DNA of 12,476 nt from Singulisphaera sp. GP187 (GTDB lineage Bacteria; Planctomycetota; Phycisphaerae; Phycisphaerales; SM1A02). Below the pieces are notes generated by a model. That model saw only the letters and a program-made list of their open reading frames with translations, was not told the DNA's origin and ran no database searches. The stretch covers positions 1 to 12,476 of the forward strand of contig CAMDEL010000022.1 of assembly GCA_945896765.1 (NCBI GenBank). The letters are read 5' to 3'. Shown here in pieces: positions 1-7,206 of this stretch. Positions within the stretch are counted from its first letter, which is position 1. Every line of letters starts with the position of its first letter. Both the position numbers and the translations under genes were made by a program.

Positions 1-401
1 GTTGTCGTCCACAAGATTGCGCCAGCGTCACTGAGCAAAGAAAAACTGATTCGATCTCCACCGAGTCGATCGTCGTTGTAGGCAACCGCAAACTGATTTC
101 CGCTGACAACCCACGAACTGTAATCCACCGTCGAGGAAAAACTGCGATCAGCAACAAGCACACCGTTCGCTCCCCACATCGGCATTCCAGATGCATTGAA
201 TCGATTCGCGCGAACGTCATATCCACCCGTTGCATTGTCGAACCACGACATGCAGAAACCGCCGTCGGTCGTGCCGCTCATTTTCGGCTGAACTTGATCG
301 TTCGCTCCTCCACCGAGTGTTGTTGAAGATGATGGTGTCCAAGCCAAGCAAGCTGCCGCAACACAAACCAAGCATGTACCGATAACGATCTTCGTTTTCA
401 C
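1..401 (-). CDS. Exported repeat protein, propeller-like (N-terminal part, runs off the left edge)
   Basis: The minus strand is open from a GTG at 399-401 to the window edge, giving 133 visible codons. An in-frame TAA lies two codons upstream, so GTG is the only start that keeps the N-terminus. The protein begins with K-T-K and then a hydrophobic run (IVIGTCLVCVAAACLAW), a good Sec signal peptide. The mature part has two visible units of the type 'GGFCMSWFDN..GGYDVRANRFNASG.PMWGANGVLV' and 'NQFAVAYNDDRLGGDRISFSLLSDAGAILW'. This aromatic-plus-'NASG..xWGANGVLV' pattern is what I know from beta-propeller-like repeat proteins of planctomycetes and Bacteroidetes, often with a C-terminal sorting or dockerin-like domain; that end is outside the window. 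An ATG ORF in another frame covers 217-435, but its product (Arg/Ser-rich, no export signal) looks like a shadow. The function is unknown; a surface or secreted role is inferred. Confidence 0.8.
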   Translation of the reverse strand, partial: MKTKIVIGTCLVCVAAACLAWTPSSSTTLGGGANDQVQPKMSGTTDGGFCMSWFDNATGGYDVRANRFNASGMPMWGANGVLVADRSFSSTVDYSSWVVSGNQFAVAYNDDRLGGDRISFSLLSDAGAILWTT

Positions 402-472
402 TATTTAAGTATGGCACGGATTTGCACGACCGCAAAAAATATGCCGCATTTCCTTTTAAGTTCTAACCAAGA

Positions 473-772
473 TCAGTCAAAGAGTCCCTTTTCTGCAGGT
501 TTCTCGGGAAGTGGCGGGCAAGGCGTGACGGGGCCAGGAAAAGATTCATAGTCCGCATTTGGATTTGCGTCGATCCAAGTGACAAACGCTAAAACTTCCG
601 AATCAATACCAGACTCTCGCCAATGTTCCCCAAAGACCGTCTTCACCCCAAGCCAGATGTGGGCGAATGCATTGCGACGTGCGAGTGATTCATGCGGAAA
701 AAGTTGCGGCTGAATGCGCGCGCCAACCAGCGCGACTTGATCTCGAATCGTTTTTAGTTGCACGGAGTTCAC
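473..772 (-). CDS. Small conserved-looking hypothetical protein, 99 aa
   Basis: This ORF starts with GTG at 770-772; an in-frame TAA lies four codons upstream, so it cannot extend further. A purine-rich GGAGAGGG lies about 12 bases before the GTG, a rather long spacing. An ATG in another frame sits closer, but its product is short and low in quality. The protein is soluble, with no signal peptide or membrane segment: an amphipathic N-terminal half (NAFAHIWLGVKTVFGEHWRE) and a Pro-rich C-terminus (PGPVTPCPPLPEKPAEKGLFD). I do not recognise the family. The balanced composition and many aromatic and hydrophobic positions argue for a real gene. It is co-directional with the propeller gene (71 bases downstream) and starts 23 bases from the divergent cytochrome gene. 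A longer reading of the cytochrome gene from ATG 667 would overlap it antisense, so only one of these two readings is likely. Confidence 0.6.
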   Translation of the reverse strand: MNSVQLKTIRDQVALVGARIQPQLFPHESLARRNAFAHIWLGVKTVFGEHWRESGIDSEVLAFVTWIDANPNADYESFPGPVTPCPPLPEKPAEKGLFD

Positions 773-795
773 GCATTCAAATTACCCTCTCCGTA

Positions 796-3700
796 ATGTT
801 GACACACATCATTTCGTTGTTGATGGGATTTGTTCCGCCACCAGTTGTCGCGACGCCAGTTGCTGCTCAGAAACAAGAGGGCAAACAAGAAACCAAGCAA
901 GAAGCAAAACAAGAAGCCATACCTGTAATTGTTCCCGATGGGTTCAAGATTGAAATTTTTGCAAAGGAACCGCTCGTCGCAGATCCTGTTGCGATCGACA
1001 TTGATTCGCAAGGTCGAATATTTATTGCTGAAAGCGAGCGACAAGAACGTGGGGTTGAAGACAACCGATCAAGTCCATTCTGGTTGATGGAAGATCTGAC
1101 CGCACAAACCGTCGAGGATCGCCTTGCGTATTACGAAAAATATAAAGACAAGCGCAAAGGTGGCATGGACTATTACAGCGCCTTCGCAGATCGAATTCGC
1201 TTGGTTGAAGATTCGAATGGCGATGACCTCGGTGATCGCGTCACAAATTTCTCGCGAGATTTTCGCGAGCCACTTGATGGAACCGGCGCGGGAATTCTTG
1301 TAGATGGCAACGATATTTTTTACACCTGCATTCCAAATCTCTGGCGCTTGCGTGATGCGAATGCAGATGGAACTGCCGACTCAACTGATTCGATGTTCCA
1401 TGGATTTGGTGTGCGTACCGCACTGCGCGGTCATGACATGCACGGACTGACTATCGGCATGGATGGACGAATCTATTGGTCAATCGGCGACCGTGGGTAT
1501 CACGTAACAACGCGCGAAGGCGTGATACTTGCCGATCCCAAATCGGGCGCGGTCTTTCGATGTCGCCCTGATGGAACGCAACTGGAACTTTTCGCAACAG
1601 GCCTGCGCAATCCTCAAGAACTTGCATTCAATGAATATGGCGACCTGTTTACAGGCGACAATAATTCTGACGGTGGAGATCGCGCGCGATTTGTCTATGT
1701 AATGCCACGCGGCGAAACTGGATGGGATATGAATTATCAAACGCTCGAAGGTGTGAATCAGCGCGGACCGTGGAATCAAGAGGGAATTTGGCATGTCCGC
1801 ACTGGGCCTGACACGCAGTATCCAGCATGGTCGTTGCCACCGCTTGCACATATCGGTAGCGGTCCCTCTGGACTCGCATATGCGCCGGGAACTGGAATGC
1901 CCAAAGAATGGGACGGAAGATTTTATCTTTGCGACTTCTTAGGAAGCGAAACGCACAGCAGTGTGATTGCGATTCAAGTTGAGATGGATGGTGCGGGATA
2001 TAAAGTTGAAAGTTCCAAGCCTTTCGCATCGAATGTTCTTGCGACTGATGTGACATTCGGTCCTGATGGCCGTGTATTTGTGAGTGCGTGGGGCGGTGGA
2101 TGGTTTTCCACAAACAAAGGAACGATTTATGCGATCTCAGATCCAAAGGTTCGTGATGCTGTCGAATCTGTACAGACTCGCGCGATCTTAAAGTCTGGAT
2201 TTTCTTCGCGATCAATCAGCGAACTGATCCCGATGATGGAGCATCCCGATATGCGTGTTCGTCGTGGTGCGCAATTTGCACTTGCTTCGATGGGATCGCT
2301 GAGCACATTACAACTGCTCGCACTCGCGCAAGCAGGTGAAGCAGATGGAAGTGATGATTCGGCTGAAACGAATGATCGACTGCGAAAACTGGCGCAGATT
2401 CATGCGATGTGGGCGCTTGGAATGCAAGCGAGTGGAATTCGCTGCACAGCGGTGACTGAACCAGATCCGTTGGCGCCGATTGTTTCGATGCTCGATTCGG
2501 ACGATGCCGAAGTGCGAACACAAACTGCGCGTGTCCTTGGCGATACCGGATATATGGCCGCTGCTTCGAAGTTGATCGAACATATTGTTGATGAAAACTC
2601 TCGAGTGCGCGCTGCGTGTGCGCTTGCCTGTGCTCAATTGGCAACGAAGTCGAAGTCTGCGATGGCGGATGCGATTCCTGCGTTGACCGCTGCGCTCTTC
2701 GAAAACGACACAAAGGATGCATTCTTGCGCCACGCACTTGTTGTGGGCCTTGCAGGTTGCGCAGACTCGGCAAAGCTTCAGGAACTTTCCGCGGATCAAT
2801 TTGCGAGCGTCCGACTTGGGGTTCTTCTTGCGATGCGTGTTCAAAAAGATCCTGCGATCGCCCGCTTTCTGTTCGATCCGGATTTTCGTATTGCGACTGA
2901 GGCAGCGCGTGCAATCTGGGACGTTCCGATTCCTGGAGGATTCGCTTCTCTTGCCGCAGCAAGTGGACGACTCGGAACACTTTCCAACGAATCGAAGGTG
3001 AATGCCCCAATTGTTGCTCTTGCCTTCAAACGCGAACTCTGGAAGAACGAAACTGCAGCTTCATCGAAAGAGCTCGAGAGCGCGAAAGCATTCAATCGCA
3101 CGGCAGATGAAATTGGCGAAGCGAACGAAGCTGTTGGATTTTCTGATCATGGAAACAACTATCTACAAAGATTGAGCGGAGTAGTGACTGCGCCTGAAAA
3201 CGGCGCATATCAGTTCTATCTCACAAGTGACGACCATTCGGTGTTGACGATTCAAGAAGTTGGCACGCCAAAAAGTACGCAAGTGATCGCACGTGTTGAT
3301 GGTTATTCCGATCCAACAGGATGGGAGAGTGATCCATCTCAGATTTCCGCTTCGATTCAATTGCAAGCGGGAAAGAAATATTTGCTTGAAGCGCGACACG
3401 CACAAGGCGGAGGTGGAAATCATCTGGCAATCGGTTGGAAGTTGCCAAATGGATCCTTTGAGCGGCCAATTGGACGCGTTGAAGTCGACCCCAACATTTC
3501 TGCGTTCGCACGCAGAACGATCGCGGCAAATCTTGCCCTTGGAACACTTCAAGGAACGCTTGGCGCCAACAATGAAGGTGCGATTGCCATCGCAGCGATT
3601 GCTGCGAATCTAAAATTACCAAAAGCGATCAGGATGGAAGCGCTCGGTGCACTTGGTGAATATCAATCACCTGGCCGACGCGACCGCGTACATGGGCGTG

Positions 3701-4626
3701 TGGACATGCTTGCGCCTGCTGCACGCGATGCACTTGCATTTCGGCGTGCATTGACGATGAATCTTCCAATGCTTGCGAAAGATTCGGATGGTGACCTTCG
3801 TGCCAGCGCCCTGAAACTTGCGACGACCTCTGGGATTGCGCTGGATCAACGTGCAAACTTGGATGCGGTTCTCGATGCAACGCGCCCAAGCGCCGAACGC
3901 GTTGCATGCCTTGGACAATTAGCTGCTGCGAAGCACGAAACACTCGGGCAAGCGCTCGATGCATCGCTTGTTTCGTCCGATCCAGACCTGCGAATTTCTG
4001 CGCGTCAATACCTTGCGGCTGTTGACCCAGCGAGATCACTTGATGAGGCGAAGAAAGCAATTGCCTCCGGCAGCGAGCCTGAACAGCAATCCGCAATTTC
4101 TTTGCTTGGCCAATTGACGCGTACTCCAAACACTGCGTTGAGTCAGAGTGCGAATCAAGAATTGAACGGCTTGCTTGATCAAATGAACAAAGATTCAGTC
4201 GCCGCTGGACTGCGATTGAATTTGATCGAGACAGCACTCGCAACTGGCGATGCGAATTCTGCAAAGGTCGCTGCATTAATGTCTCCCAAGCAAGGAACAA
4301 GTTTGACTGATTCGCTCTCTCCAAATTTATTGAGTGGAGGCGATGCTGCACGAGGTCGCGAAGTGTTGATGTATCAATCTTCTGCCGCATGTTTGCGCTG
4401 CCACGCCGTTGCGGGAGTCGGAGGACACGCTGGACCGGCACTCGACGGAGTTGGTTCTCGACTCGATCGACACGCGATTCTCCAATCATTGCTCGAACCG
4501 CAAGCAGTCATTACTGCGGGATATGGAACGATCTCAGCGATGCCACCGATGGGTCCCCTACTCACTCCGCACGAAACGCGGGATCTTGTGGCGTATCTCG
4601 AATCGCTCAAGAGTGCGCAGAAATAA
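796..4626 (+). CDS. PVC-type membrane-bound dehydrogenase / HEAT / PA14 / c-type cytochrome protein, 1276 aa
   Basis: Probably an exported redox protein, in the family described as 'membrane-bound dehydrogenase' or PVC-type heme-binding CxxCH protein. Using the ATG at 796, residues 1-25 form a hydrophobic N-terminus ending VAAQ, a plausible signal peptide. Residues 26-41 are a KQE-type linker. Residues 44-450 resemble the sorbosone-dehydrogenase-like six-bladed propeller ('PDGFKIEIFAKEPLVADPVAID', 'GLRNPQELAFNEYGDLFTGDNN'). Residues 470-740 and 905-1160 are Ala-rich helical repeats of HEAT type. Residues about 742-892 form a PA14-like domain ('GAYQFYLTSDDHSVLTI', 'GNHLAIGWKLPNGS'). Residues 1183-1276 form a cytochrome c domain with heme motif C1199-L-R-C1202-H1203 and a likely axial Met in 'SAMPPMG' (M1249). 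An in-frame ATG at 667 would add 43 residues, bury the signal peptide and overlap the divergent 99-aa gene. The substrate is unknown; electron transfer from the propeller domain to heme is inferred from the family. Confidence 0.9.
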   Translation: MLTHIISLLMGFVPPPVVATPVAAQKQEGKQETKQEAKQEAIPVIVPDGFKIEIFAKEPLVADPVAIDIDSQGRIFIAESERQERGVEDNRSSPFWLMEDLTAQTVEDRLAYYEKYKDKRKGGMDYYSAFADRIRLVEDSNGDDLGDRVTNFSRDFREPLDGTGAGILVDGNDIFYTCIPNLWRLRDANADGTADSTDSMFHGFGVRTALRGHDMHGLTIGMDGRIYWSIGDRGYHVTTREGVILADPKSGAVFRCRPDGTQLELFATGLRNPQELAFNEYGDLFTGDNNSDGGDRARFVYVMPRGETGWDMNYQTLEGVNQRGPWNQEGIWHVRTGPDTQYPAWSLPPLAHIGSGPSGLAYAPGTGMPKEWDGRFYLCDFLGSETHSSVIAIQVEMDGAGYKVESSKPFASNVLATDVTFGPDGRVFVSAWGGGWFSTNKGTIYAISDPKVRDAVESVQTRAILKSGFSSRSISELIPMMEHPDMRVRRGAQFALASMGSLSTLQLLALAQAGEADGSDDSAETNDRLRKLAQIHAMWALGMQASGIRCTAVTEPDPLAPIVSMLDSDDAEVRTQTARVLGDTGYMAAASKLIEHIVDENSRVRAACALACAQLATKSKSAMADAIPALTAALFENDTKDAFLRHALVVGLAGCADSAKLQELSADQFASVRLGVLLAMRVQKDPAIARFLFDPDFRIATEAARAIWDVPIPGGFASLAAASGRLGTLSNESKVNAPIVALAFKRELWKNETAASSKELESAKAFNRTADEIGEANEAVGFSDHGNNYLQRLSGVVTAPENGAYQFYLTSDDHSVLTIQEVGTPKSTQVIARVDGYSDPTGWESDPSQISASIQLQAGKKYLLEARHAQGGGGNHLAIGWKLPNGSFERPIGRVEVDPNISAFARRTIAANLALGTLQGTLGANNEGAIAIAAIAANLKLPKAIRMEALGALGEYQSPGRRDRVHGRVDMLAPAARDALAFRRALTMNLPMLAKDSDGDLRASALKLATTSGIALDQRANLDAVLDATRPSAERVACLGQLAAAKHETLGQALDASLVSSDPDLRISARQYLAAVDPARSLDEAKKAIASGSEPEQQSAISLLGQLTRTPNTALSQSANQELNGLLDQMNKDSVAAGLRLNLIETALATGDANSAKVAALMSPKQGTSLTDSLSPNLLSGGDAARGREVLMYQSSAACLRCHAVAGVGGHAGPALDGVGSRLDRHAILQSLLEPQAVITAGYGTISAMPPMGPLLTPHETRDLVAYLESLKSAQK
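871..918 (+). repeat. Four tandem 12-base units coding a KQE-rich linker
   Basis: Four consecutive 12-base units lie at 871-882, 883-894, 895-906 and 907-918. They follow AAACAAGARRSC-like consensus and code K-Q-E-x four times (KQEGKQETKQEAKQEA). They sit between the signal peptide and the propeller domain of the cytochrome gene. The unit is a multiple of three, so copy-number change would keep the frame. The likely role is a charged, flexible spacer. Confidence 0.85.
4390..4404 (+). other. Heme c attachment motif CLRCH
   Basis: TGT TTG CGC TGC CAC encodes C-L-R-C-H at residues 1199-1203 of the cytochrome protein. The two cysteines are expected to bind heme covalently and the histidine to be the proximal ligand. 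It is the only CxxCH in the protein. Downstream, 'SAMPPMG' gives a candidate distal methionine, followed by the usual C-terminal helix (LTPHETRDLVAYLESLK). Confidence 0.88.
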
Positions 4627-4646
4627 ATCTCATATCCAGAATTGCT

Positions 4647-5498
4647 TCAATCGCGACCCAAGGTCATTGTCAACGCAGGGCCGTTCAACTTGACCGCGTC
4701 GATGTCTTTGCCCATTTGGAAAACAACCGATTCTGGCGCTTGGAAATAGCCAGTTCCTTGAATGTATTGTGCTGCGGAACCGTTCCATGAAATTCCTAAA
4801 GCAAGTTTGCCTGTGTCATCAATCTTGCCAGTGATCGAGCCATGCCGTGCGCTCAAACCAGAAGTGCTGTCCGCCCACGCATCATCGACAAGGACGCCAG
4901 TCAAATCACCATTCGCTGCAATCGTCGCGGTTCCAGTTCCTGCATTTCCATCTCCAGTGTAAAAACTCACAGTCCATCGACCAACATATTGATCCATAAA
5001 ATTTGGTTGCGTCGTATCGGGCTTTCCATACGGCGGCCCTGCAGCAACGCCCTGCTGGTGAAGAGCAAATGCGATGTTGCCACCCTTTGCAAAATTTCCA
5101 TCTGGACCATATTGACGCAGATTGATTCCCATCGAACCGAACGATGGCGCGCTTGCCATTCCTTCAAATTTTTCTGTCTGACTTGTGCTCCATCCGATAG
5201 TGACTTGCGTGACCCCCGCAGTGACAGAACCAGAAATGATTCCAGTTCGTCCAACTCCGTGCGCAGCCTGCCAGACAGAATCCACAAGCGAACCATCCAC
5301 TTTGCCATCTGAACCAATGGTTAATCGCGCTTGTCCACCACTGGTTTGATCTTGTGCTGTGAAACTTCCAGACCAACGACCGATGGTCGAAACGCTTTCT
5401 CCTGTATTGGGTCCTGGCTGTGTTGGTGGAGCATTACACGCTCCCAACGTCAAAGTTGTGGCGATGAAAAAGAATCTTGAGATTGATTGAATGGACAT
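4647..5498 (-). CDS. Lipoprotein with two tandem copies of a beta-rich domain, 283 aa
   Basis: The start is set at the ATG at 5496-5498. It gives a classic lipoprotein signal, MSIQSISRFFFIATTLTLGAC, with lipobox L18-G19-A20-C21. A longer in-frame reading to 5681 overlaps the upstream gene and places the lipobox internally, so it is rejected. After a short Pro-rich spacer the protein consists of two related domains: about residues 38-150 ('IGRWSGSF...ARLTIGSDGKVDGSLVDSVW') and 170-283 ('VGRWTVSF...ATIAANGDLTGVLVDDAW'). Both continue with a Gly-rich stretch and alternating strand-like segments, suggesting a small beta-barrel or sandwich. I do not recognise a named family. Cys+1 is Asn, not Asp, so the sequence gives no classical inner-membrane retention signal. 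The gene starts 10 bases after the stop of the FG-GAP dockerin protein, so the two are probably co-transcribed. It converges on the cytochrome gene with 20 bases between stops. Confidence 0.85.
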   Translation of the reverse strand: MSIQSISRFFFIATTLTLGACNAPPTQPGPNTGESVSTIGRWSGSFTAQDQTSGGQARLTIGSDGKVDGSLVDSVWQAAHGVGRTGIISGSVTAGVTQVTIGWSTSQTEKFEGMASAPSFGSMGINLRQYGPDGNFAKGGNIAFALHQQGVAAGPPYGKPDTTQPNFMDQYVGRWTVSFYTGDGNAGTGTATIAANGDLTGVLVDDAWADSTSGLSARHGSITGKIDDTGKLALGISWNGSAAQYIQGTGYFQAPESVVFQMGKDIDAVKLNGPALTMTLGRD

Positions 5499-5508
5499 AC
5501 GCCGTAAC

Positions 5509-7206
5509 TTACAGCCCAAACGCTGCAAGCACGATCGCGAGATCAATGCCGTCAACAAAATTATCGCCATTTGCATCGCCACCAGGGTCGGAGGTTCCAA
5601 ATGCCGCCAAGATAATGGTGAGATCAACTCCATCAACAAAGCCATCGCCATTGCGGTCGGCTGGAATTGGAGGCGTTCCAAATTCGGTGAATGTCAAAAT
5701 TGGTCCATCGCCAGTGTTTCCAAATGCATCAACCGAGCGCACGGAATAACTCACCACTGATCCTGGACTCTGCGCAGGCATCACGCCGCGCCAGAGACAA
5801 TTCCCTGTCAACTTCATCGGCAGAGTTTGCGAAAGCACGGCACCCGTTCCATAACGAAGAGTCACGCTTCGCGCATGAAAACCCATATGACTCGTGTACG
5901 CATCGCGAAGTTCGACTCGCACAGGATGCGCCGCACCAACGACAGTTCCTGCGATCACTTGCTCAGTTCGTACATTGACAGGTGGCAATGTGTCGATCGC
6001 ACCGTTATTCATATAGATGCGATTCTGAAATGCGCCACTTTCACCTTGACCTGTGACGATGTCATATCGACCGTCGCCGTCGAAGTCTGCGACCTTCACA
6101 TCGAGCGATGAATCCGAAGCCGCAGTAATGATGTTTGTCACTTGAGTGAAGGCGCCAGTTCCGCTATTTCGATAAATCCGCTTCGTTCCTCCAAGCACTG
6201 CGATAACTAAATCGAGATCGCCGTCGTTGTCAATATCGAAGAACTTGCTGTCGTTGTCGTCGACCGTAGGATTGGGAGAAATCGAAGTGGAAACATTGGT
6301 CCAAGAAGTACCTAATCCATTTGCATTTTTCGCAAGAAGTTCTGTGTTAGTCGTTCCAGCATTCGTTCCAATCAAGTCAAGGTCGCCATCGCCATCGATA
6401 TCGCCTGCGTCGTATGCATATGCCGTTGCGTCATTTGGAAAATTCCCGCCTGCAGTAAAGACTCCCGCTCCATTGTTCAACCAAAGCCTGCTTTGATTTG
6501 GAGTCGTAGCTCGAGTGCCAACAAACAAGTCGAGATCGAAGTCGCCATCAGCGTCTAAAAAGAGAATGTCCATTTGTTGCGCAATGTTGCCTGTTGGTAT
6601 CCGCCCCGTCGTTGCATCGGTAAATCTTCCGCCACCATCATTGAGATACAGTCGCGGTTGTCCCGTCGTACCAAAGCGCGATGTTCCTGAATTGCAAAGA
6701 GCAATATCAAAATCGCCGTCACCATCCACATCGCCAAATGTTGCGCGCGCAGTGGAAGTGTTCAGAGTTGGAATGCGCGTTGTGGTTTCGTTGGCAAAAA
6801 CACCAGCTCCATTGTTGATCAGCAAGAGCATCTGCCGACTGTAATCCTGACCGAGCAAGAGATCCGCATCCCCGTCGCCATCCACGTCAGCAAATTCTGC
6901 ACTTCGAAAACATCCTGTGATACCTGCGACTCGCGTGTCGGTTTGATCACTAAAGACACCAGCACCATTGTTTATATAGATGCGTGGCTTCAAGAGTGCT
7001 CCCAATGACGAATACCCTTGCCCGTTGGCGAAACACATATCCAAATCGCTATCGCCATCAATGTCTGCGACACCAATTTGGTTCGTGTATTCAGCTTGAA
7101 CTGGGAAACGAGTGGTTGTCTGATCGACGAACTGAATCTGGGCCTCCGCTGCGTATCCGGCGGCAAGGGTTAGAAGACAGACAATAGCGTGGGTGCGTGG
7201 AATCAT
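5509..7206 (-). CDS. Secreted FG-GAP/VCBS seven-unit propeller with dockerin-like C-terminus, 565 aa
   Basis: The ATG at 7204-7206 is followed by a signal peptide (MIPRTHAIVCLLTLAAGYAAEAQ). Residues 24-404 contain seven FG-GAP/VCBS units, each with an acidic calcium-binding-type loop: DIDGDSDLD (48), DVDGDGDAD (107), DVDGDGDFD (159), DADGDFDLD (218), DIDGDGDLD (269), DIDNDGDLD (324) and DFDGDGRYD (374). Between them recur 'RIYINNGAGVF'-type strands. Seven units fit a closed seven-bladed, integrin-alpha-like propeller. Residues about 405-508 look like an Ig/FN3-like sandwich ('YSVRSVDAFGNTGDGP'). Residues 516-565 carry two dockerin-like calcium loops (DRNGDGFVDGVDL, DANGDNFVDGIDL), each followed by a short helix ending AAFG. 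The function is unknown; calcium-dependent surface display or adhesion is inferred. It is the first gene of a likely two-gene unit with the lipoprotein. AGG lies about 13 bases upstream of the start; there is no strong ribosome-binding site. Confidence 0.92.
   Translation of the reverse strand: MIPRTHAIVCLLTLAAGYAAEAQIQFVDQTTTRFPVQAEYTNQIGVADIDGDSDLDMCFANGQGYSSLGALLKPRIYINNGAGVFSDQTDTRVAGITGCFRSAEFADVDGDGDADLLLGQDYSRQMLLLINNGAGVFANETTTRIPTLNTSTARATFGDVDGDGDFDIALCNSGTSRFGTTGQPRLYLNDGGGRFTDATTGRIPTGNIAQQMDILFLDADGDFDLDLFVGTRATTPNQSRLWLNNGAGVFTAGGNFPNDATAYAYDAGDIDGDGDLDLIGTNAGTTNTELLAKNANGLGTSWTNVSTSISPNPTVDDNDSKFFDIDNDGDLDLVIAVLGGTKRIYRNSGTGAFTQVTNIITAASDSSLDVKVADFDGDGRYDIVTGQGESGAFQNRIYMNNGAIDTLPPVNVRTEQVIAGTVVGAAHPVRVELRDAYTSHMGFHARSVTLRYGTGAVLSQTLPMKLTGNCLWRGVMPAQSPGSVVSYSVRSVDAFGNTGDGPILTFTEFGTPPIPADRNGDGFVDGVDLTIILAAFGTSDPGGDANGDNFVDGIDLAIVLAAFGL
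5512..5661 (-). other. Dockerin-like C-terminal module of the FG-GAP protein
   Basis: This encodes residues 516-565: two copies of the pattern D-x-N-G-D-x-x-V-D-G-x-D-L-x-x-x-L-A-A-F-G. In type I dockerins the paired loops bind calcium and the module docks to a cohesin. Planctomycete proteins of this type are thought to use it as an anchoring or sorting tail. This copy ends in FGL with no terminal cysteine, unlike the one at 7409-7570. Confidence 0.75.

Noticed and set aside
402..472. Promoter upstream of the left-edge exported gene (TTGCGG ... TACTTA on minus)
   Set aside because: The spacer is 18 bases, but the -10 match is weak and lies only four bases before the GTG; such matches are expected by chance.
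2216..4489. Long minus-strand ORFs opposite the cytochrome gene (264 aa at 2216-3010, 286 aa at 3629-4489)
   Set aside because: Their products are rich in Arg, Ser, Gln and His with no domain or signal. They mirror the codon periodicity of the strong plus-strand gene, so they are shadows.
4627..4646. Bidirectional terminator between the convergent cytochrome and lipoprotein genes
   Set aside because: The 20 bases contain no inverted repeat and no T-run on either strand.
5499..5681. Longer N-terminus (61 extra residues) for the lipoprotein gene
   Set aside because: It overlaps the FG-GAP gene's dockerin-coding region in another frame, is Met/Leu-rich nonsense, and would put the perfect lipobox in the middle of the protein.
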